From positions 1 to 38,801 of the forward strand of contig NW_025955328.1 of the NCBI RefSeq assembly GCF_022376445.1: DNA of 38,801 nt. Direction: 5' to 3'. Both the position numbers and the translations under genes were made by a program. Of the stretch, positions 15,970 through 25,514 are shown one piece after another. The notes beneath the pieces were generated by a model. It did not search any database. It was given only the letters and a program-made list of their open reading frames with translations, and had not been told where the DNA came from. How positions within the stretch are numbered: position 1 is the first letter of the stretch; each line of letters opens with the position of its first letter. Source of the DNA: Fomitopsis serialis. Taxonomy: Eukaryota > Basidiomycota > Agaricomycetes > Polyporales > Fomitopsidaceae.

Positions 15970-17163
15970 GCGAGGACAGAGTCCGGTCGCCGTCATTCGC
16001 CCACGTTCGCCCCGCCTATCGCTCCGCCGGCCCCTTCCTTGATTAACCGAATAGAGCAACCCTCGCCGGTCAAGCCTACGCGTTCGCTTGCGGACCGTCT
16101 AGAGAGCAGCCTACCGGGGATCGCCTTCCCCGAAGCTCCCCCTGCGGAACGACAGTCCGCTCGTCCCCTTCTCGACAGATTCGAAGAGCCGCGCTCGCTC
16201 TTCGCTCGTGTAGGTGTCCCTCTTGGAGAAAGGTTGACCAACTCTCGGACGGCGTCAAGCTCGACTAGGGAGCAGATCCCCAGAGATCCCACTCCCCCGG
16301 ACGACTTCCACGTCATCACGCTCTCTTCGGGAGTACCGGTCAGGACCAAGTTGCCCCTCTTCACGGCTAACGAGGTCGACGACTTCCTTCGACGCCCCTT
16401 CGAGGACGATACGAGCATCTCCGTGGGACGTCTAGCTTGGGAACACGACCGGGGTCCGGAACCGCAGCTCCCTCCGGAGAATGCGCATCTCATGCCGTTC
16501 CCTTCTGTCTTGCGGATGGAGGGTGACGACGGGTACATTGTGATTCTTCGGTGGTTGAAGACGCGTCAAACTCATGTCGACGCCCTGCACAAGCTCCCGG
16601 GAACTTGGGTCCCCACCAAGCACAAGGGCTGGAAGAATCGTCTCAAGGCCCCTCAACATCTGCAGGCGGCACTCGAGAGGTCCAACGTACGTCCGCTCTC
16701 GGACAAAGAGGTCCACCCTCTGCGCAATCCAACGCCGGGGGAAGTCGACCGGGAAGTATGGGAGTTGGGGACCTATCACTTCCGACTCAACGTGGAACGG
16801 TTGGTGGTCGGCCGACTCCCAGCATTGAGGAACGCGACCTCGAGTGAAGCTCGCGGAGTCCTATGGGCGGAAGTGCGCGACCGTCTACGACGAGCCTGGG
16901 GGGCGAACTCATCGTACTACCCTACCTTCTCCGAGCCGCGTTGCCTCGATAGCGACGACGACGTGATTCGCCTCAAACACTGGTACGCGTTGGGAAGGAT
17001 TCTCTTAGAGTTGGAGCCACGGTCAGACATCGCTCAAGACTTGCGAGCCGCGGTGGGGGGCTCTGTTACGGACGCTACGGACAGGATTAAGACTGCGTAC
17101 ATAAATCTCTTCCGTGCTATGTATAATAACCGCGACCCGCATGTATTTACCGCCCGAGCCTAG
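15970..17163 (+). CDS. ORF3, 3' part: unknown protein ending inside the 3' LTR
   Basis: An open frame of 397 codons from the hAT insertion site (ARTESGRRHSP) to TAG 17161-17163. The first 100 residues or so are Pro/Ser/Arg-rich. From about 16300 it becomes an ordered, charged, Trp-containing domain (FHVITLSSGVPV; FTANEVDDFLRRPF; WLKTRQTHVDALHKLPGTW; EVWELGTYHFRLNVERLVVGRLP; LKHWYALGRILLELEP). The last 33 residues (ATDRIKTAYINLFRAMYNNRDP and on) are encoded by the 3' LTR. No transmembrane segment, signal peptide or known catalytic motif is seen. The coding overlap with the LTR recalls, only by layout, accessory genes of retroviruses that overlap U3. Unlike pol, this piece has no frameshift, which suggests recent constraint. 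The family was not recognised. Confidence 0.75.
   Translation, partial: ARTESGRRHSPTFAPPIAPPAPSLINRIEQPSPVKPTRSLADRLESSLPGIAFPEAPPAERQSARPLLDRFEEPRSLFARVGVPLGERLTNSRTASSSTREQIPRDPTPPDDFHVITLSSGVPVRTKLPLFTANEVDDFLRRPFEDDTSISVGRLAWEHDRGPEPQLPPENAHLMPFPSVLRMEGDDGYIVILRWLKTRQTHVDALHKLPGTWVPTKHKGWKNRLKAPQHLQAALERSNVRPLSDKEVHPLRNPTPGEVDREVWELGTYHFRLNVERLVVGRLPALRNATSSEARGVLWAEVRDRLRRAWGANSSYYPTFSEPRCLDSDDDVIRLKHWYALGRILLELEPRSDIAQDLRAAVGGSVTDATDRIKTAYINLFRAMYNNRDPHVFTARA
16182..16204 (+). repeat. Perfect 8-bp hairpin in ORF3 3' part
   Basis: CGAAGAGC / GCTCTTCG with a 7-base loop. It lacks the bulged C and so may be only a loose relative of the hairpin family. Confidence 0.5.
17047..17063 (+). other. 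Candidate polypurine tract
   Basis: A G-rich stretch, CGGTGGGGGGCTC, directly abuts the 3' LTR start at 17064. It is in the right place to prime plus-strand DNA synthesis, though short and followed by CTC. It also encodes VGGS in ORF3. Confidence 0.5.
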
Positions 17164-17634
17164 ATACTTACGACGCGTACTGTATTCACTTACTTTGTTC
17201 ATGTCTTGTATACTTAGGCGCGCGTCTCGCCGAAGACGCGCGCTTTACTAGAATGGGAAGCAGCCTTTTACTCCCAACCACATCGTCCGCGCGCGAACTC
17301 TTCACGCCGTACGACTGCGGGATTGGCCATTAACGAGAGTGCTCGTCGCGCTCTCGTTTCGAAGGTGTTAGCTCGTCGCTGCGCCTAGGATAGGCTCGTC
17401 GCCGACTCCTTCTCAGTCAGGCTCGTCGCCGACTGCCAGCGCGAGCTCAACAGCTGCGTGAACGACCTTAACGAGGACTCAACAGTCCTCGTACGACCTC
17501 TACGGGCTATACGCCTCCTTAACGACCTCACGACTTATCTTTCCATCCGCTCTGGTCGCCGAGCGACCACCACTGTTAGTCTCGTCAGGTAGCCCGCCCC
17601 CTGTGTCCAGGACTCGAACCGCCGAGCCCTAACA
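17064..17634 (+). repeat. 3' LTR (571 bp)
   Basis: Starts TGTTACGG and ends CCCTAACA, followed by the ATGTA duplication at 17635-17639. It differs from the 5' LTR by three substitutions and has one extra T at each of two places. It contains the last codons and stop of ORF3. The first large hairpin (GCGCGCGTCT with AGACGCGCGC, about 17218-17243) is perfect here but has one mismatch in the 5' LTR. Confidence 0.95.
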
Positions 17635-17639
17635 ATGTA
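17635..17639. repeat. 5-bp target site duplication ATGTA (right copy)
   Basis: ATGTA directly after the 3' LTR equals 582-586. The ATG in it is not a gene start. Confidence 0.92.
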
Positions 17640-20195
17640 TATGATGCCAGAGAGGCTTTACATAGTATGCTTTCCCATAGATTCATACAAATATAGCACC
17701 AGCATATGGCTCTGTGAACACTGGTTCTTTCACATTGTTTGTTTTTCCTGTGATGCTTACCAACTGCCTATGAATTGTGTGACCAAACCTGCTATATGTG
17801 ATAGCTTACATTCCCAAAATGGAAAGTCTGAGTTACCTGCTGTGTCTGGGCTCAGAAAATGCGGATAAAACAAGACAATACTTCGAATGATTCCACTCAG
17901 GCTCACCTTGTACTGTTTGCTGTAAGTAGTGATTGGCTATAGCATATTCAGAAAATGGTGGACACCTGTGGCACAAAGGCTGTGGCACAGTTCATGCTGA
18001 GCATGTTCATGATACTCACTCTGTGTCACATGTCAATAGCATAGCCATCAGAATTGTGGGTCCACAGATCTTTTTCACACTGTACTGATCCTAAAAAGTG
18101 ATACAAAGACATTGTACAAGTTGTGTTATGCAGTTACTACTGTTGTGAGAAACTTCATACACTAGCAATGTCATAAAGTGGGGCCACCACATTACCACAC
18201 ATAGTGTATCAAAGTCTTTGATGGTCTCTGCAATGCTAGATAAATAGTAGGAAATAAGATAAAATCAGACAATCCCATGACTTCACATTGTGCTGACTGT
18301 TGTAGGCCAATGCAACAGTACATCCCACATGTGCTAATGCAGATGCACATAGCCTGATGTCAGCAGCTCTATTGTAGCAGTCCAGTATAAGCATGTCTTT
18401 GACTAATCTTGTCAATATGAAGCAGTGCCATTTATATAGTATGATGGTGCTATGCTTGGTTGTAAGTCCCTCAGATCATTTTTGCCTGGAAGATATCTAA
18501 CCTCTGTATGCACTACCATCATCCTATTCTTATGCAATGGCCCTTGGTATGTGGAGATAGAAAAGGCAGCTTTCTTTCTGATTGGGCTCAGAAGAAGCCA
18601 TGGTTGCTCTGGAAATAATGCAGACTTGCATTGCTTACTAAGCAACAGTGAAGAGGCCATAATACCATGGACTTCTGAGCCAATATAAGGCTGTCCTTTT
18701 ATAGATCTCTAGTCAATAATATGATTTTGGGAGTACTCTCATTTTCTGCAATTATTTCCTTTTACATGTGATTATAAAATGTCAGCTACTCATGCTGGGT
18801 CCTTTCATGTTATATGGAAAGTGGAAAAATAACACTTTATACCCAGATGTGAACATGTGTGATGTTTGAACAGCATTGGGAAGCATGAATATGTGGCAGT
18901 GTGCCCACTAGCACCCAATTTGGCAGTTGATCCTGGATGGTATCTGCCATGCCAGAGCAATGTCAATATCAACATATGGTGTCTAATCCAAATATAGTAC
19001 CATTGTATGTGCACACACAGTCAGCCAGAAAATGACACTGGTAATTAATTACCTTGGGAGTGTCTGGAGATATAGAAATCCCTTGACTTATGACCAGAGT
19101 GCATGACCATTGATAACAGGCATTACTAGAATACCCAGGAGAGGCTACAATGACCCCATGTGCAAGTCTTAGTATGCAGGCTGTTGTTAGGGACAAGGCA
19201 TTTTCACAAGGAATTCCACACATGTGATCTTTGAATAGGATAAGCAGCAGTTGTTATCATTCCCGCACTTTGTTATGTTTATTTGATTTCCTTTTCATGG
19301 ACTTCACTGTAGTATTCACAATGCCTTCTCACCACATTCAGGTGATCTTTTGTTCCTCACATTGTCATGCTTTGTAGCACTTCATTGTGTATGTACTGAC
19401 TGGACTATTACCAGGCTCCTAGTACTTTCCTTAGGCCCCTTGTGACCAGATGATCTGAAAGCTGTTACTGGGTGACTATTAGCTCAGAATATTGATGATA
19501 ATATTCCAGCTGGTAGGCAATCTATGAGTGGCTCATCAAGCTGTACACTATTTCTGAGTTTTCATAGGGCTACACTAGTGTTTCAGGTTAACATCCATGT
19601 GGTCCCTCATGTTTCACAGAGCACATGCTTGATGATCAGTGGCAATCATTAACACACATACCCTTGCCTTGCTTTTTCGCTACTTTTTGAGCCTTATTGT
19701 GCATCTTGAATGGCCTGGGAAAGTGGTGGACTGAGTCTTCTACTATTTCGATTCTATGAAGTATTTATGTAGCTAAGGGGGAGTGCACTTGGGAAATGCT
19801 CAAAAGGAGCATCCCTGAGAGAAGTCCAAACATTCATCTCATCTACCACTTGCTTCTGTACTCCTCTGTACCTTCAATAGTCCCAGACCTCAGTGATCAA
19901 TCCTGCCCATGACTCTATCAGTCTTGATGGCACTCACCATGGTGGTACATTGAATCACATCATACATGAGCCCATTACTATTGGCTTGGAACTGTGGGCT
20001 GAGCTCCAATCCAGTAACATACCTTAGTATGGCTTTGTACTACTGGTCAGTGCCTGGTAACTGTTCACTTCAGTGTACAAATGGTGAGAGCAAACTGGAC
20101 AGTCTTTGGTTGTATTCCTTGTATAACATGACAATTCTGGAAGGGCCTTTTTTCAGAATCCCTTACTGGTATACTTATCTGTCTATTGTTGATTG
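17640..20195. other. CpG-depleted intergenic or repeat-derived DNA, no gene recognised
   Basis: All reading frames are short. I counted no CpG in 18001-18600, whereas TG and CA are abundant, as expected from deamination of methylated CpG. Positions about 18200-18370 match about 200-350, an old repeat. Nothing else could be assigned. Confidence 0.6.
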
Positions 20196-20199
20196 GTTT

Positions 20200-20625
20200 G
20201 TACTTGGGGAAGTACTGTCAACAATCTATTGAAAGACATCTGCCTGTATCAGAAGTTCTTTCTGATCAAGGGCTAATACTTGCACAACAGCAAGTCCCAG
20301 CTGAGTAGTTGTTACTGTAGTCAACCTCCCAGATTCCCCTTCCTTGAGTTCTAGTTGATCTACAGGCATACTTCTTTGCAACATTTCCAAGCTATTTTCT
20401 CTTTGTTGATATCAACACAAGCCAGTGATACTGTTCATTAGTATTCTGATAATATTGGTTGAAACTTGGCTATTCACCAAGTAAGAAACAGATCCATAAT
20501 GTCTGTATTCTCAATGGAGAGTCTCATATGGAAATGCAAATACTTACTCAATTGGCATGTTGCTCATAATTGCAAACTATGATCCTCACATCAGAACAAC
20601 ATCATAAATTAGCAGGCTACTCTAA
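20200..20625. repeat. Dispersed repeat, copy 1 (second at about 33775-34215)
   Basis: Matching landmarks in the same order and orientation: GAAAGACATC, TCTGATCAAGGGC, CAGCAAGTCCCA, TGAGTAGTTGTTACTGTAGT, CAGATCCAT and GAGTCTCATATGGA. It lies just downstream, on the minus strand, of an integrase remnant, so it may be the 3' part of the same old retrotransposon. That link is inference. Confidence 0.65.
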
Positions 20626-20791
20626 ATGTTTATGCTATGAGATGGCAGCTGGATGGTGCAAAATGCGGAAGATATGTCAGTACTCTATGCAGGCAATATA
20701 CTAGCAGTCTTGCTGAGCTTAACTTCTGATGTGGTGAAAATGATTTGTTCACAAACTGACATGTATCCAACAAAAGGGATCGTACTGCCAG

Positions 20792-21252
20792 CTATGGCCC
20801 TCTCCCCAGCAAGTCAAAGAAGAACTTTGCAACTGCTTTGGCTGTTTTATTTTGCAGTGCACGTCCTTCAGAAGCTCTTGTTAAATCATCTTGAGCTGCA
20901 ATTATATGGCTGAATCCCCTGGCCAATGGCATTTCCATAATGTCCAAATATATCTTGTGAAAGATGGTGAGAGGTGCTGATATTCTTAAAGGGACCTCTA
21001 CTTTGGTAGTGCTTCTTAATTGGCACTGATTGCATGATGCAACATGATGCCTAACATCTCTCCACATTCCTGGCCAATCAATCTTTCTTTTGACATCTTC
21101 AATACTGCATATTCTACTCTGTGTCCCAAACCTTCATGAGCATCCATAAGGATCTCTGCTCTAGCCTCTGATCCAAATATGACAACAGTAGGAACTTTAT
21201 TCCCATTCCTCCTATATAGCTTTCCTCCTCTGAGTAGAGATACCTTGTCGCT
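20792..21252 (-). pseudogene. Decayed Ty3/gypsy integrase of a second family
   Basis: On the minus strand, LLRGGKLYRRNGNK and EILMDAHEGLGHR (the two His of the HHCC finger) are followed, after a frameshift near 21110, by WRDVRHHVASCNQCQ (the two Cys). Then comes KIYLDIMEMPLARG, with the first catalytic Asp, and HIIAAQDDLTRASEGRAL. This is a clear integrase zinc finger plus the start of the catalytic core. The downstream core with the second Asp and the Glu is not recognisable. The family differs from the intact element at 587-17634. The 1.2-kb inverted-repeat element begins only 26 bp upstream of it (21278). Confidence 0.85.
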
Positions 21253-21277
21253 TTTTTAATAACTCTTTTATTTTACA

Positions 21278-21573
21278 ATCCCTGAGGTACGAAGGTATCA
21301 TTCTTATGATGGACCACCATGAAACACCTTAGTGATTCCTCTGGAATCACAGTTTGTTCCCACAGTGCACATGACTTGCAGCCACCCCAATAAGCAGAGA
21401 TAAGTAACTGTTAGTATCTGAGTCTGAATAATCAGACTCCCAGGCAACACAACTTGGACCAACAGATACAAACAAATGCAGTGGCTAAGCACTCTGTTTT
21501 GGATATGAGGCCCATGAAATGCCTTAGCAGTTCCCCCAATAAGGAAAGTGGTAAACATATCATGTGACTGCCA
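21278..21573 (+). repeat. Left arm of copy A
   Basis: 296 bp, reverse complement of 22184-22479, and direct match to 32130-32425. Confidence 0.88.
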
Positions 21574-22183
21574 ACTCATGTAGTGGACATCCCCATAAGA
21601 TGATAGTGTAAGTACAGATGCATGTATGTATACCCTGTATGTGTCTATGTGCAAGAGAAAGCCAGTGGCTGCACAATTGCCATATGGAGTATGTGACCTT
21701 CCCAAAAGAAGAATCCAACACAAACTGGGTGGGCTGAGGAAAATACAGAAAATGTGTGAAATATATAGACACATCAAAGACAAGTGTATGACTGCTTTCA
21801 GCTGCAATGGTCACCATTACATTGTATACAAGGGCCATAACATGGCAAAAGATGCTCAGATTACCCATTATAGTCCTTATTACCTGTATTATAGAAGCTA
21901 CTGAGTAGTCCACAGTATCTAAACCACACACATACATTACAGTGTACACATCAACCATATTTGAGTCATAAACAAGCACTTTGAATCTGCAGAGGCACTT
22001 GTGCATTTTTTTGTTTTGCATTTCCTGGGTTAGCCAGCCACTGTATGCACTCAATAGAATTTTTCTATACTCTTTGAATGAAGGGCTATCAGGTGAGCAT
22101 ACTATGTATACTATGATCTTTTACTAGCTGAGACTATATAGGCCCTACAGTGTGTGAGCGCTTGCAGCATTGAGCCACTGAGC

Positions 22184-22479
22184 TGGCAGTCACATGATAT
22201 GTTTACCACTTTCCTTATTGGGGGAACTGCTAAGGCATTTCATGGGCCTCATATCCAAAACAGAGTGCTTAGCCACTGCATTTGTTTGTATCTGTTGGCC
22301 CAAGTTGTGTTGCCTGGGAGTCTGATTATTCAGACTCAGATACTAACAGTTACTTATCTCTGCTTATTGGGGTGGCTGCAAGTCATGTGCACTGTGGGAA
22401 CAAACTGTGATTCCAGAGGAATCACTAAGGTGTTTCATGGTGGTCCATCATAAGAATGATACCTTCGTACCTCAGAGAT
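22184..22479 (-). repeat. Right arm of copy A
   Basis: 296 bp, reverse complement of 21278-21573. Differences seen: one base near the ACTTGG(A/C)CCAA site, and one in the terminal ATC(T/C)CTGAGG. Confidence 0.88.
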
Positions 22480-22810
22480 CGTAAAGTCAAATGTTGAAAG
22501 GAGGATACAGATTCAAGATGTTGAAGTGTGTGCAAGAAAGACGTGAATTGGGACTGAGTAGAGTTATTTGTAGACACAGTCTCAGCCATGACACCAAGTA
22601 TGAGAACACTCTGTTGGGGGGTGTCAACTTTGTTGAGTCTTTGTTGAGGATTTCCTCGTCAACACAAGTCATTGGATTTCAATAGGGCGGCCAATGAAGA
22701 CTGGACATGTGTTACATTCCCTCCAGTCATAAAGAATGATTCCTTTGTACCTCAGGGATCATATGAATACAACTTCTGGCAGTAGCCTAGCTCCCACACT
22801 TTCAGTGCAA
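22480..22810. other. Spacer with a terminal fragment of the inverted-repeat family
   Basis: Positions about 22715-22765 contain CCCTCCAGTCATAAAGAATG and TTCCTTTGTACCTCAGGGAT, a diverged end of the family that also occurs at about 28775-28828. Otherwise only short frames and no CpG-rich sequence; nothing recognised. Confidence 0.5.
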
Positions 22811-22813
22811 TAA

Positions 22814-23239
22814 TCAGTCAGAGATGCAGGCCAATTGATGCCAGGTGCTGTGAAGCCATACTAGTGACAGAGTGCAATCAATATGATTGACCACAAATCC
22901 ACTGATTGGCAGTCTTGTGTTTGACTGTGGCTTTGTATCACCCCATAGTGCTATTGCTGCTATTTCCTTGAACACCCAAGTTTGACTGCAACAATCTGTT
23001 GTCAGCTTGCTTACTTCTATCATGGTGTCAATCAACAACTCACACTGTCTTGATTGTCTTGTATGAATGGATGCACCAATCAAGATATTCAGTGTAACCA
23101 GTATGTGTGTGCAGTCCAAGGCCATCCACTGCCTCCACTCTAGCTCTGCCTTAGATGATTGTGGAAACATGTCCTGCAGCTCAGCAGGCAAATCAGCAAC
23201 ACACACAAAGCTGTGCAAAACCTGAAAAACAGTGAGCAA
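22814..23239 (-). CDS. Unrecognised ORF, possible exon
   Basis: The longest open frame in the neighbourhood, 142 codons on the minus strand. It is preceded in frame by a good splice acceptor (TGTTTTTCAG at about 23230-23221), so translation would continue as VLHSFVCVADLPAELQDMF and so on. The composition is protein-like (ELEWRQWMALDCTH; IDTMIEVSKLTTDCCSQ). I recognise no family and found no joined exon. It could be an exon of an old gene or chance; CpG loss makes stop codons common here, which favours some constraint. Confidence 0.3.
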   Translation of the reverse strand: MLTVFQVLHSFVCVADLPAELQDMFPQSSKAELEWRQWMALDCTHILVTLNILIGASIHTRQSRQCELLIDTMIEVSKLTTDCCSQTWVFKEIAAIALWGDTKPQSNTRLPISGFVVNHIDCTLSLVWLHSTWHQLACISD

Positions 23240-24710
23240 TCATTTATTCTCAGTAGAAGTCTGTGTTAAACCTGCAATATATATAACCAAGTGTTGCTTG
23301 CGTATGACAAAGGACATGTTGAACCCAGCTTGTTGGGTGGCCTGATTAGTTCCATGGTTTATTGCTGCTGTCTACTTTGTATGACCAACCATTGAGTTGA
23401 AGATGGAAGATTCCTGTAGGTAGTTCTGGCTAAGATCATGGCCAGATGGTTTGAACTTGGCACCTGAATCAAGCAAGACTGCTCAGTGTCACATTCAGGT
23501 CAGGAGTGGTCCAAGATGTGTGTGCAAGGCCCTTGTTGGACAGTCAGTAAGTAATAAACATGTCTGAAGGACCTTGCAGGGAAAACCCCTGTGCTTTGGA
23601 AGTGTGGTAAGCATTGGCCAAACAATACTGACGTACACAATGAGGACTTGGGAGGTTTGATGAGTGAGAGCCCACAAGGATGCCTGAGCTAGGACAGCAG
23701 AGGACAGCAGTTTACAACATCAGATACAAGTGTCACGAGGAACCCTGGCACCTCCAGTAGTGCACTTGCTGGGGAGTGGGCCATGTATGGCAGTATGATC
23801 CCAGTTGTGTCTTTGGTCTTCTAAGAAACTCATTAATCCACTCCTTGAACCTGGCTTAATTAAATGTATTGACATATGCTCATCTGAGAAACTACCTGCC
23901 TTCCAAGATTTACCAGAACAAGCAATGATCAAACTCTGACAATAAAAATAATCTTGCACCAGCCAGATTGAATTTATAGGGAGTATCATGATTGTCATGG
24001 TGCTCAGCTCACCATCCCCATTGCAGTGACACAAGAAACAAGAGCATTGAATCCTGGATAATGAGTATCCTAGAGAATCCATAATGTGCATATTTCTTCA
24101 TCAGAAAGTTTTACTGATCATAGATAGCTCTGACAATATTGCCACACAGCCCAATCATATGTGTGGTTGCAGACTTGTTCTTGCCCAACTGTAGTTGAGC
24201 TGCCCTGTTCCACCATGTTTGGGACATTATATACTGTCTCAAAACACTGAACAATAATACCCCTTTACTATTGGGAGACTTTTGGATCATGGAATTTGTA
24301 TAGGGACTGTTTATTAAGTCAATAATGACAATGATCAGAATTGTTTGTATCATTTGAACTGAGTAGGTCATATACTTCCCTACAAATTTGATACTACATG
24401 GGCTTAGACCTCCCAATGTAAGAGTCAGTCTAGGCCAACTATGCTGAGTTTTTTACACTCATGATGCCTTTTCATAAACTGCAGCTCATGCTGTGGAAAA
24501 ACAGTAAGTCACATGTGTCATGTGTAGCTGCAACCTTATAGATACAGTATATTGTGCTCATCTGCATTCCTCTCCTCATCTCATAACCTGACATCATTCC
24601 ATAGCATGTTACTGTCAATACAGATACAGGTAACAACATTCCAGCTAAATGCATTAGGTGGGCACCTGATGTTGTTGCCTCGTAGTTCATACTGAGGAGT
24701 TCACATTGCT
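23240..24710. other. CpG-poor repeat DNA, no gene recognised
   Basis: Only short frames. The stretch of about 23955-24085 matches, as reverse complement, the window end at about 38690-38801 (ATTCTCTAGGATAC, GATTCAATGCTCTTGT, TGCAATG-GGATG), so it belongs to another dispersed repeat. Confidence 0.5.
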
Positions 24711-24714
24711 AACC

Positions 24715-25325
24715 AATGAGGGCATCCACAGATTATCAAAGCCATGTTACTGTCAAATCTTCATAATTCATGACCTGAGTGATATGTCACAGGGATTGTT
24801 ATGGATATTCAATGGAGAGCAAGACCCTGTAAATAAGAATTTTATCATCAACTTTCTATTGCACAGCAGCAGGCAGTCTGCATAGGTTTTGCACCCATTC
24901 ACATGAATGAACTGTGGTCCCATACAAGAGTATGGTACTTATGTTGCAAAGTGCCGCCAGAGGTTTGGGTGAGCACAATTACCACATATATAGTACTTCA
25001 CTGATTTTCTGGGGTGTATGGGGCTTTTCTGAGCCTACACAAGGAGGTTATGTGGCCTCAGAATGAATATCCTGCACATGTTCATGCTTTGTATGCATAA
25101 GGAACTATGAAGGCTAGGGAAATTATGAGAGGGTCTGTGCCAGTGAAGCAGGAGCTATCACACAACTTGAATCAGGATTACTACATATGGCAGGTGCCCT
25201 CCCAATTGGCAATCTCACACTGGGCAATGCTTTGTGGGCCAAGTAAACACTGTAAGAATGATGGAATATTCAGAGTGCATGATTGCATTAGTTCAAGCAA
25301 TTGTCATATTTGCATCTTTCCATAG
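24715..25325. repeat. Dispersed repeat, copy 1 (second at about 31380-32005)
   Basis: Direct repeat with shared landmarks CATCCACAGATTATCAAA, AATTCATGACCTGAG, GCAGGCAGTCTGCATA, GTATGGTACTTATGTTGCAA, GTGCCCTCCCAATTGGCAAT and TTCAAGCAA. Divergence is moderate with several indels. No coding capacity was recognised in either copy. Confidence 0.8.
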
Positions 25326-25503
25326 CTATAGGCATTTGTGATTTTCTCCATCATTGTGTTTGTCTGCTCTGTGCTTGTATCAAAGGACATTTAGAACAGT
25401 ATACATTCCTAACTGGTTCAGGGTACTACATAAGGCAGTTGCTGGGGAAAATAGTAGAGCCACTGTGTTGTGATTGTGAATATATATCAGAGCACACATG
25501 GCT

Positions 25504-25510
25504 GTGTCTA
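25504..25510. repeat. Target duplication GTGTCTA of the 1.9-kb hAT relative (left)
   Basis: GTGTCTA occurs here and at 27415-27421. On the left, CTAG separates it from the TAGTGCAT end; on the right it abuts ..GCACTA directly and the eighth base is G. I read this as one 8-bp duplication, GTGTCTAG, with a 3-bp expansion on the left. Confidence 0.7.
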
Positions 25511-25514
25511 CTAG

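Larger units (their letters stand above)
587..17634 (+). mobile_element. Full-length Ty3/gypsy chromovirus with extra ORF3, interrupted by a hAT element
   Basis: The element runs from TGTTA of the 5' LTR to TAACA of the 3' LTR, with ATGTA on both sides. The domain order gag, protease, RT, RNase H, integrase, chromodomain defines a Ty3/gypsy chromovirus. Without the nested hAT copy (3807 bp plus one 8-bp duplication) it would be about 13.2 kb, still large for the family. The extra length is a long gag-side leader and about 3.3 kb of ORF3 after the integrase. The LTRs differ by three substitutions and two 1-bp indels, so insertion is recent. The coding part nevertheless carries several frameshifts and stops, so this copy was probably mobilised in trans or decayed quickly. 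It is rich in CpG while its surroundings are nearly free of CpG. Confidence 0.95.
21278..22479. mobile_element. Inverted-repeat element, copy A (1202 bp, 296-bp arms)
   Basis: The left arm 21278-21573 and right arm 22184-22479 are near-perfect inverted copies (ATCCCTGAGGTACGAAGGTATC.. outward; two differences noticed). The centre, 21574-22183, is unique to the family. No clear target duplication was seen; the sequence TTACA precedes the left end, and copy B has the same. ORFs in both arms read the same peptide in opposite directions, so they are symmetry artefacts. It could be a foldback or MITE-like DNA element, or an inverted duplication of one end. Confidence 0.85.

Noticed and set aside
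10053..17163. ORF3 as a viral-type envelope gene
   Set aside because: No signal peptide, hydrophobic membrane anchor or glycoprotein-like Cys pattern was seen, and an RS-rich segment points away from a surface protein.
17635..17868. ORF starting in the ATGTA duplication
   Set aside because: The ATG comes from the target duplication and the frame has no protein-like pattern or splice context.
21304..22453. ORFs in both arms of the inverted-repeat element and in its second copy
   Set aside because: The same peptide appears in opposite orientation because the arms are inverted copies; there is no codon bias or motif.
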